Assembly (NCBI RefSeq): GCF_030067815.1 | Contig: NZ_CP125968.1 | Span: 3,092,001 to 3,156,000, forward strand | Origin: Sporosarcina thermotolerans | GTDB lineage: Bacteria; Bacillota; Bacilli; Bacillales_A; Planococcaceae | Direction: 5' to 3' | DNA length: 64,000 nt | Shown here: positions 57,661 through 64,000 of the stretch, one piece after another | How positions within the stretch are numbered: position 1 is the first letter of the stretch | How the letters are laid out: each line of letters starts with the position of its first letter | The notes under the pieces: model-generated | Told to the model about the DNA's origin: nothing | The model's database searches: none | Seen by the model: only the letters and a program-made list of their open reading frames with translations | Translations under genes and position numbers: made by a program

Positions 57661-57834
57661 GCCTACCATCAAAAAACTTATAAAATCATCCAAAAACTTA
57701 TAAACTCGCCTATACACGCATAAATCACGTCAAAAACTCATAAATCCGCCTACTCACGCATATATCACGCCAAAAACGCATAAATCTGCCTACTCACGCA
57801 TAAATCATGCCAAACACGCATAAACGCAACCGCC
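57661..57834. repeat. Tandem array C: eight 20-bp units, alternating types
   Basis: Units start every 20 bases from 57661 to 57801, plus a partial one at 57821. The constant half is ACGCATAAATC; the other half alternates between CGCCAAAA and TGCCTACTC types, giving a 40-bp higher-order period. The units nearest addB (57661, 57681) are the most diverged. It fills the gap between the addB start and the end of the VTT-domain gene, next to the palindrome CATACCTTTTTAAGGTATG (57643-57661). Confidence 0.93.
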
Positions 57835-57835
57835 A

Positions 57836-58459
57836 TCAATCTTCATCCTCATCATAAAACATCGTACTCGATTCCTCTTCCACTTTCTTATCAAGACGCT
57901 TCTCAAAATACTTTCCTACCACCCATAACAACACGATAATCCCCACAACAATCGCAGTACGAATCGGCTGCGTCAACAACGCCTTCAAATCATACCCGAT
58001 AAATCCAATCGTGAAAATCATAACGAATTTCCCAGCAAGAAGAACCAACAAATAACTTTTCTTCTTCATATTCGACAAGCCTGCCACAAGATTCACAAGT
58101 GCGGACGGCGTAAACGGAAAGCAAAGCAATATGAACAACGGCCCGAAGCCATTCCTCTCCACCCAGCCGATCAATCGTTGCACGCGCTCATGCTTAGTCA
58201 AAAAACTCAACAAACGATTTCTACCGTACTTTCTGATAATCAGAAATACAACATAAGAGCCTACAACCGTTCCTGCCCATGATAAAATGAAGCCATACCA
58301 AATTCCATAGGCAACCGTATTCGCTATGACAAATACGAAAAGCGGTAAAAACGGCAAAAATGATTCTATGAAAGGCAGCAAAAGTCCGATTAACGGTCCA
58401 AGCGCCTTATATTGTGCAGCCAACTCACTTATTTTATCAACATCTAACCATTCACTCAT
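57836..58459 (-). CDS. VTT/TMEM64-domain membrane protein
   Basis: A 207-residue protein with about five hydrophobic segments and the VTT (SNARE-associated, DedA-like) core: FIESFLPFLPLFVFVIANTVAYG, GTVVGSYVVFLIIRKYGR and GPLFILLCFPFTPSALVNLVAGLS. Such proteins are thought to handle lipid or undecaprenyl phosphate flipping, or act as transporters; the role here is unknown. It has an acidic C-terminal tail (FYDEDED). Array C lies right after its stop codon, and I see no ordinary terminator there. Confidence 0.8.
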   Translation of the reverse strand: MSEWLDVDKISELAAQYKALGPLIGLLLPFIESFLPFLPLFVFVIANTVAYGIWYGFILSWAGTVVGSYVVFLIIRKYGRNRLLSFLTKHERVQRLIGWVERNGFGPLFILLCFPFTPSALVNLVAGLSNMKKKSYLLVLLAGKFVMIFTIGFIGYDLKALLTQPIRTAIVVGIIVLLWVVGKYFEKRLDKKVEEESSTMFYDEDED

Positions 58460-58613
58460 TCACAACACCCTCGTCATATATACAATTCCCTAAACAAACT
58501 TCCATTAATAGACTATTAGTTCAACTATTCCCTTTTCCCTTATAGAATACCACCAAAACACAAAATTTATAGTATAATTTCAAATATACATACAAGAAAG
58601 ATGTGACTATTTG

Positions 58614-59339
58614 ATGAATAATCAGTTCTTATCCGGACTGAAATCCGGACTTAGCATCGCAATCGGCTATTTTCCGATTGCTTTAACGTTCGGATTGCTT
58701 GCCAACACTGGGACAAGTGAAATGCCTGGACTTTCACTCATCGAGGCTACTGCCATGAGTATGTTCGTCTACGCAGGTGCCGCGCAATACATGTCACTCA
58801 GCCTCATCAATTCAGGAGTCGACCCATTCACAATTGTTGTTAACACATTCATCGTCAACATCCGGCACTTTCTTATGACGGCTTCCTTGAATGAAAAGAT
58901 GCATCGAGCACCAAAATGGATAAAATCGATTTACGCATTCGGCATTACAGACGAGTCCTTTTCAGTCCTCGCCATAAGGAAAGAGGAGAAAATCACTACG
59001 GCTTTCGCCTTCGGAGTTACAACTATCGCCTATGGGAGCTGGGTGATTTTCACCGTAGTTGGCTACGTCATCGGCGCCAACTTGCCTGATTTCCTACAAG
59101 TTGCCATGTCCATTGCCTTGTATGCTATGTTCATCGGACTGCTTGTCCCGGCAATGAAAGGCAATCGTAAAGTAGTCATGCTTGCCTCACTTGCAGCAGC
59201 CATTCACAGTATCATCTATTTCGGTGAACTTCTTTCAACCGGATGGGCGATTCTTGTCTCAACACTTAGCTCGGCAATTTTAGTTGAAGTTATTTATTCC
59301 CGACGAGGAAAAAATACTGACAGCGACTACATAGAATAG
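58614..59339 (+). CDS. azlC: AzlC family branched-chain amino acid exporter subunit
   Basis: A 241-residue membrane protein of the AzlC (YgaZ) family. It pairs with AzlD to export branched-chain amino acids and analogues such as azaleucine. Features are GLKSGLSIAIGYFPIALTFGLLA, YAGAAQYMSLSLI and NTFIVNIRHFLMTASL. A TATAAT-like box lies about 40 bases upstream. azlD follows after 11 bases. Confidence 0.92.
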   Translation: MNNQFLSGLKSGLSIAIGYFPIALTFGLLANTGTSEMPGLSLIEATAMSMFVYAGAAQYMSLSLINSGVDPFTIVVNTFIVNIRHFLMTASLNEKMHRAPKWIKSIYAFGITDESFSVLAIRKEEKITTAFAFGVTTIAYGSWVIFTVVGYVIGANLPDFLQVAMSIALYAMFIGLLVPAMKGNRKVVMLASLAAAIHSIIYFGELLSTGWAILVSTLSSAILVEVIYSRRGKNTDSDYIE

Positions 59340-59350
59340 GAGGTTGACTA

Positions 59351-59659
59351 ATGGGAACAACATACTGGTGGATGTTAGCTGGGATGGCAATCGTGACGTA
59401 TCTCCCAAGGATGGTGCCGCTCACATTCCTTGACGGAAAAGAATTGCCTCCAATAATCAGTGGCGTACTTAGAAACATCCCTTATGCAGTATTGGGAGCC
59501 CTAATCTTCCCTGCGATTCTTTTCGTGCAGGAAGGCAATATCCTCTTCGGTATAATCGGAGCCGCAACAGCATTCCTTATCGCGTTCCTTGGTGGTGGCG
59601 TCATGTCAGTCGTCCTTGGAACAATCGGAGTCCTCGCAATTTATGGCCTGTTTATATAA
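59351..59659 (+). CDS. azlD: AzlD family branched-chain amino acid exporter subunit
   Basis: A 102-residue membrane protein, the small partner of AzlC. It has four hydrophobic segments and the family pieces GMAIVTYLPRMVPLTFLDGKELP and VLRNIPYAVLGALIFPAIL. The start at 59351 has a GGAGG site. A terminator follows. Confidence 0.92.
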   Translation: MGTTYWWMLAGMAIVTYLPRMVPLTFLDGKELPPIISGVLRNIPYAVLGALIFPAILFVQEGNILFGIIGAATAFLIAFLGGGVMSVVLGTIGVLAIYGLFI

Positions 59660-59686
59660 TAAGGTTTATTAGTTCAATTTATACAA

Positions 59687-59733
59687 AAACAGGCATACTC
59701 TATTCAATTAAGAATAGAATATGCCTCTTTTTA
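59687..59733. terminator. Bidirectional terminator between azlCD and csbA
   Basis: The stem CAGGCATA.TCTATTC / GAATAGA.TATGCCT with T-rich tails on both strands. Confidence 0.85.
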
Positions 59734-59746
59734 TTTATATAATTTA

Positions 59747-60013
59747 TTAGCCTTCATCAACCTCTTGGCCTTTCTGTTTTGCCCTATTCACCATTCGCGT
59801 CGCATACCAAAAACCGACCGTCAGCGAAAGCGCATCCGCGACATAAAGGATCCAGTTATGCGTATAACCCGCGTAAACCGAAGCTGCAATAAGCGCAATT
59901 GTTAACGCAAGCCCGACAATGTGATGGAAGGTAACCCTTGTAAAAAATACAACGAGCAACCCTGGAAGTAATAGTGCAAGTATCAATTTCGTTTCCAATG
60001 TGGCAATATCCAT
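59747..60013 (-). CDS. csbA: CsbA-like small membrane protein (DUF2198)
   Basis: An 88-residue protein with three hydrophobic segments; LLPGLLVVFFTRVTFHHIVGLALTIALI and WYATRMVNRAK match CsbA, a general-stress membrane protein of unknown function in Bacillus. It follows minJ and ctpB on the same strand, the same neighbourhood as in Bacillus subtilis. Confidence 0.8.
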   Translation of the reverse strand: MDIATLETKLILALLLPGLLVVFFTRVTFHHIVGLALTIALIAASVYAGYTHNWILYVADALSLTVGFWYATRMVNRAKQKGQEVDEG

Positions 60014-60037
60014 TTTCCACCTATCCTTCCGAATGGA

Positions 60038-61210
60038 TTAACGGACGACTAACAGTCCCAATCGATGATGATCGTGGCGATACAGCACTTGCTGCATAAG
60101 CCGAACTTCCCCGTCACGGCCTATCACTTGCAAACGGCAATGTGCAGCATTCACCTGGATGGCATCATATAATTCCTTTTCATTCGTAACCTGGATGCCA
60201 TTTACAGTTCTGATGCATTCACCGGGAATAAGACCAAGCTTTTCACCAGGAGATTCCGGCAAGATCCCCGCAATGATAACTCCAGTTGGTTTCGGAACTG
60301 CAGCAAATCCACTTTTCCGTTCACGTATTGCGAAAAAGATGGTAATCGCTGCCCTGCCGATAAAACCGACTAACAGAGCAACCCAACCTAAAATCGGCAG
60401 CCAATAGGCAGATATACCGATAATGACGACAATCAATCCAATTATTGTAACAGCTCGTCCAATTTTAGGGAACATGATATCTGAGAAGCTTGCCCGTGCA
60501 ACCTGGGAGAATCCGATAATAATTGGCACAGGAAGAAAGCTAAAAGTCGTTCCTCCAAGTGTAAACTGCGGCCAATATGGTGTGATAGCTGACAAGAAAT
60601 CTCCAGGCACAAGAAATACAATCGGTAAAAGCCATAGCCGTTTCGACTTATAAGCAGCAGCCCGCAATCCCCGATTCGTAGATGTCAGGAAAGGGGATGC
60701 ATAGTGAACAGTATGTCGGCGAATGAGGAAACCTTCTGCAACGAGGAAAAGTCCTGCAATGACAGCTACTGTTAACGCCATGTCACCTAATAGATCCACG
60801 TTTCCTATAGTCCATCCACGAAATGTAAAATCAGGCATGAATCGTTCCAATGCATATAAACCGAAAAACGCGATCGTTGCAAAGTAAATCGGCGATGCAG
60901 TTTGATAAAGAAACGAAATCATAGACAAAATAGCGATTGCTGAAAATAGGACGATCCAAGAAACTTCTACAGTCAAACCTACGCCTGATATAAGAATCGA
61001 TAGAATCAGAGCGGGCATCCATGATTCAGCTAACAGCCGTTTCATTTCCGTCAAGCCTGGAAGTAAGCGTACTAGGAAGCTACGCCGTTCCCTTTTCACG
61101 CGAAAATACCCTAACCCGACCGCCACACCAAGGGCTATCAACCAAACAGGATTCAAGAAAAATAGTCCAACCGCTTTTAACAAATCCACTATTACGTTTT
61201 CACTCATCAA
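60038..61210 (-). CDS. minJ: PDZ-domain division protein MinJ
   Basis: A 390-residue protein with about seven hydrophobic segments and a C-terminal PDZ domain (PKPTGVIIAGILPESPGEKLGLIPGECIRTVNGIQVTNEKELYDAIQ split over residues 305-350). MinJ bridges DivIVA and MinD in Bacillus division-site selection. The assignment rests on this architecture and on synteny with csbA and ctpB. It is intact and starts at 61210. Confidence 0.82.
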   Translation of the reverse strand: MMSENVIVDLLKAVGLFFLNPVWLIALGVAVGLGYFRVKRERRSFLVRLLPGLTEMKRLLAESWMPALILSILISGVGLTVEVSWIVLFSAIAILSMISFLYQTASPIYFATIAFFGLYALERFMPDFTFRGWTIGNVDLLGDMALTVAVIAGLFLVAEGFLIRRHTVHYASPFLTSTNRGLRAAAYKSKRLWLLPIVFLVPGDFLSAITPYWPQFTLGGTTFSFLPVPIIIGFSQVARASFSDIMFPKIGRAVTIIGLIVVIIGISAYWLPILGWVALLVGFIGRAAITIFFAIRERKSGFAAVPKPTGVIIAGILPESPGEKLGLIPGECIRTVNGIQVTNEKELYDAIQVNAAHCRLQVIGRDGEVRLMQQVLYRHDHHRLGLLVVR

Positions 61211-61317
61211 CTGTCACCTTCCCATCCCCAAAACATGATTATTCTTTATTGTATCAAAAGAATCGTCATACGTGTGAGAAGCCCAAAAATTTTCTATGAA
61301 ACTACGTGTTTAACAAC

Positions 61318-61350
61318 AAAAAAGGCCCTTGTCAGAAACAAAGGGCCTTT
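61318..61350 (-). terminator. Intrinsic terminator of ctpB
   Basis: The stem AAAGGCCCTT.GTT / AACAAGGGCCTTT with six T on the minus strand. Confidence 0.88.
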
Positions 61351-61370
61351 CAGCTTGATTAATTAATTAA

Positions 61371-62812
61371 TTAATTGCTTAATAAATGATGGACATACCC
61401 AATAGCAACCTGCAGCTGGACATCATTCTTTTTATCTTTACGATAATTTTCCACTCTTTCCCTTAGTGATGCAAAGAACTTTCGATCCATTATGTTTTCT
61501 GTCGGGATCTTGGAATCCACTCGAAATGCGTGCACTGCGAGGGCTGTTGATTCATCAAAGTAGCCGTCTTCCCTGTCAACCGCATAACCAAGTCCGACCA
61601 ACAGTTTTTGGGCATATGAAATGTCCTCATGGTAATCGCCTTCTGCATACACCTCCGTCGAGAAACGGATATGTTCCGTAAATAGCTTATCCTGTTCCGA
61701 TTCAAGGTCGACATTGACACCTTTGCCATGTATCCATGTTTCTTTCGGTGTCAACCATTTATGAGTGGTAAGTTTCATCTCACCGCCATTTGATAGTTCC
61801 ATCGTATCCTGTACAGTCCCTTTTCCGAAACTCACCTTACCGATGATAAAGCCACGGCGTAAATCCTTCAAGGCACCACTTAACACTTCACTGGCCGAGG
61901 CGCTCCCTTTGTCCTGCAGTAGAACAACCGGTATATTTTTCAGTTTTTTATCATAGGAAAACTTTTCAGACGGCTCGACAACAAGAGGTGTGAGTTGACC
62001 TTGAGCGTTCTGCATATAAGCAAAGATTGAATCATCAGGCAACAAACTTCCCGCCACTTTGGCAACAGCACGTAAATACCCACCAGGATTACCTCTAACG
62101 TCAATAATAAGAGCCTCTGCACCGCCGGCAATCATATCATCGGTCGCTTTTTTCCATTCAGCGGCCGTTTCATCGCCAAACATTGTCAATGCTATGTAAC
62201 CGAATTTCTTGCCCCGCTCTTCCATTAACTCAGCCGATACGGTCTTAACCGGAATTACATCACGCATCACTTTCAACTCAAGATGCTTGCCTAAATCCGG
62301 CCGGTAGATCGTCAAACTGACGGTAGTCCCTTCCTTGCCTTTGATTTTTTTGACGACATCTTGAAGTGTCATCCCGCCTAACGGCTCGCCGTTAATACGT
62401 ACAATCTCATCGTAAGGTTGTAGGCCCGCCTTTTCTGCCGGAGATCCTTTAACTGGAGCAACAATGATATACTTTCCACCCGACCGAGTAATTTCAGCTC
62501 CGATTCCCAACTTTTCACCAGCTAACGATTCCCGATGCGAAGCGGCCTCTTCCTTAGAAGATACGTCGAATACGGATCACCGATTGTATCCGCCATTCCT
62601 CGCAATGCACCCTCAATTAGCCTGTCCCCTTCGACCTGGTACACCGTATTCTCCTGGATGATGTTATACGCCTCATTAATAACAGGGAACATTTCCTTCA
62701 TTGCCACGTCCGCATTTTTCCCTTTTTCAGATGAACAGCCGTCCAGCACCAAAAATAGACCTGTTGCTATCACAGCTAATAATGCGAACACAAAAAAACG
62801 GCTTCTGCGCAT
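61371..62812 (-). CDS. ctpB: S41 carboxy-terminal processing protease (CtpB-like), frameshifted
   Basis: A secreted or anchored serine protease of about 480 residues after repair. It has an N-terminal membrane anchor with a Cys (VLDGCSS), and a PDZ domain (ITRSGGKYIIVAPVKGSPAEKAGL). The catalytic Ser is in QDKGSASASEVLSGAL and the Lys in SFGKGTVQD. A C-terminal peptidoglycan-binding domain follows (DISYAQKLLVGLGYAVDREDGYFDE). CtpB in Bacillus cleaves SpoIVFA during sigma-K activation; CtpA is the close alternative. One extra base in AA at 62558-62559 restores TYLSKEEAASHRESLAGEK. Confidence 0.88.
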
Positions 62813-62883
62813 CGATAACTTCCCTCCTCCGTTTACTATATGAACGAAGCGGGGCTGTTACGACAACAGAAAACCGTATTTTG

Positions 62884-63477
62884 TCAATCAAGGTCTTGGA
62901 CAAGTCTTTCCATCATCGATTCATCCATTGGTCCGACAAGCACATGCGCAATCGTACCGTCCGTATTCAGAATATATGTCGTTGGAATCCTGAATGCCTG
63001 ATAAGATTCCCCGACCACACCTAATTCGTCCAACGGAATTGGAAATGTCAATCCGTATGAATCCACAAATTCCTGAACAGCTTTCACTCCACGATGTTCA
63101 TCAGTCGTCAAATTGACTGCCAAAATTTCCACATTATCCTTTTCGGCAGAATTCTTGTAGTAGTTCTGCATATGCGGCATTTCCGCTTTACATGGCGGAC
63201 ACCAAGTCGCCCAGAAATTCAGGATGACCTTCTTCCCTTTCAAGTCAGAAAGCTTAACCATATCTCCAGTCACTGTCGTCAATTCAAAATCGGGAGGCAA
63301 GTCCCCCTGCCTTAAACCGACATCTTCCATCGCGACTTCGGATCCTACTCCGGACTCAACCAAAACGCCGGCTGTAGCAATCGGGTCTACCTTCTTCAAA
63401 TTCGTACTGATCATGATCACAACCATCGAGCCAATGAGCAACGCAGCAATTATGTATCCAATCACTTTCTTATTCAA
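62884..63477 (-). CDS. ResA/TlpA-like thiol-disulfide oxidoreductase
   Basis: A 197-residue membrane-anchored thioredoxin-fold protein. The N-terminal anchor is IIAALLIGSMVVIMI and the redox site is NFWATWCPPCKAEMPHM (about residue 93). A cis-Pro loop is in RIPTTYILN. ResA-like proteins reduce apocytochrome c or other exported thiols. Its start overlaps the upstream membrane-protein gene by eight bases, so the two probably work together. Confidence 0.88.
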   Translation of the reverse strand: MNKKVIGYIIAALLIGSMVVIMISTNLKKVDPIATAGVLVESGVGSEVAMEDVGLRQGDLPPDFELTTVTGDMVKLSDLKGKKVILNFWATWCPPCKAEMPHMQNYYKNSAEKDNVEILAVNLTTDEHRGVKAVQEFVDSYGLTFPIPLDELGVVGESYQAFRIPTTYILNTDGTIAHVLVGPMDESMMERLVQDLD

Positions 63478-64000
63478 ATCCGCTCCCCCGTTCTGTTTGG
63501 ACTTTTGTAACCTTGAAAATCGCTATAAAAAATACGCCGATAATAAGCGTTATGAAAAGTGGTGGATTCAGCAATCCTTTTGGCTGAATCGTGGCCACAA
63601 AAATATGCGCCGCCATAAATAACATTGATATCAGGGCAATATGATCCCCTATTTGTTCAATTCTCCAGACAAAAAATGTTAGGGCAATAAAGATAACTAC
63701 AGTACCAATTCCAGCGATCAAACTTCCTTTATTCAACAACACCATCATTACCTGAAATATAGTCTGCACCGTAACGGCCCCTGTGAATAAAGCAACGAGA
63801 GATTCCTTATCCACTTTTCCCCTTATCCAATCAAACCAAATTCGACCGGCAACGAAAAGCAGTCCAAGACAGAACCCAGTAAATCCCCCATTGAAATAAA
63901 CAATGGAAATAGGCGCCCGGATCACCGTACTGAAATCAGTAATGATCACCGATAACTTCCAAATGATAATTATATAAAACACCGCATCACTAAACAGCGT
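63470..64000 (-). CDS. Polytopic membrane protein, partial
   Basis: At least 177 residues; the frame is open across the right edge (TLFSDAVFYIIIIWKLS...), so the start is outside the window. It has five or six hydrophobic segments. The order DAVFYIIII...RAPISIVYFNGGFTGFCLGLL faintly recalls the N-terminal part of prolipoprotein diacylglyceryl transferase, but the catalytic motifs are not seen. It is coupled by overlap to the ResA-like gene, so a role in delivering or exchanging thiols at the membrane is possible. I do not assign a function. Confidence 0.6.
   Translation of the reverse strand, partial: TLFSDAVFYIIIIWKLSVIITDFSTVIRAPISIVYFNGGFTGFCLGLLFVAGRIWFDWIRGKVDKESLVALFTGAVTVQTIFQVMMVLLNKGSLIAGIGTVVIFIALTFFVWRIEQIGDHIALISMLFMAAHIFVATIQPKGLLNPPLFITLIIGVFFIAIFKVTKVQTERGSGFE

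Overview
The window looks like a chromosomal segment of a low-to-moderate GC, spore-forming Firmicute of the Planococcaceae/Bacillaceae, most like Sporosarcina. The reasons are gene content and synteny: pepF, coiA, mecA and spxA next to spxH, yjbI, yjbJ, yjbM, ppnK, yjbO, prpE and mgtE; fabH-fabF near trpS; yitUVW; addBA; csbA-minJ-ctpB; and spore genes (spoVAC-AD-AE, spoVIF, yjcZ, cotY/Z, a cotO-like gene). This is inferred from reading proteins and DNA by eye; no database search was possible.

Layout. 1-3.8 kb: an ABC exporter operon with a lipoprotein. 4-7.6 kb: a TAXI-type TRAP transporter operon. 7.8-10.3 kb: yutG and yjcH-yjcG-yjcF. 10.5-15.3 kb: a sporulation block. 15.3-27.7 kb: mgtE, prpE, pseudouridine synthase, NAD kinase, small alarmone synthetase, transglycosylase, truncated globin, spxH, the sRNA RoxS/RsaE, pepF, coiA, mecA and spxA. 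28.0-34.8 kb: a 6.8-kb Tn554-like transposon. 34.8-40.6 kb: a secreted putative glycosidase, T-box-controlled trpS, fabF and fabH behind a FapR operator, and a DUF2929 gene. 40.7-45.1 kb: a clpB lacking its N-domain behind a CtsR operator, then yitW, yitV and yitU. 45.1-50.4 kb: degV, a GH13-like membrane protein with degenerate active-site motifs, yisL, yisK and a DUF418 protein. 50.4-57.6 kb: addA and addB. 57.8-64 kb: VTT-domain protein, azlC-azlD, csbA, minJ, ctpB and a ResA-like protein.

How genes work together. Spx regulation is clustered: spxA, its proteolysis adaptor spxH, and mecA, an adaptor of ClpCP. The spore block combines a YhcN/YlaJ lipoprotein with spoVAC-AD-AE under a good sigma-G promoter match, and coat genes with sigma-K-like -10 boxes. 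The transposon carries a degenerate tnpA, intact tnpB and tnpC, and two cargo genes (a DinB-fold protein and an RsgA-like GTPase). The GTPase gene sits behind a promoter, a 24-codon leader ORF and an intrinsic terminator, a layout like that of antibiotic-inducible resistance genes. This is the best candidate for an undescribed system here.

Caution on quality. Sixteen genes, many of them housekeeping genes, are split by 23 single-base frameshifts. Almost all are repaired by changing the length of a short homopolymer by one. I read these as sequencing or consensus errors, annotate the genes as full length, and give the repair site for each. By contrast, the two in-frame stops in tnpA are substitutions and look real.

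Repeats are prominent: three intergenic arrays with 20-21 bp period, three copies of a ~120-bp GC-rich dispersed element, and three copies of a second dispersed element with a hairpin stem whose arms differ between copies but stay complementary.
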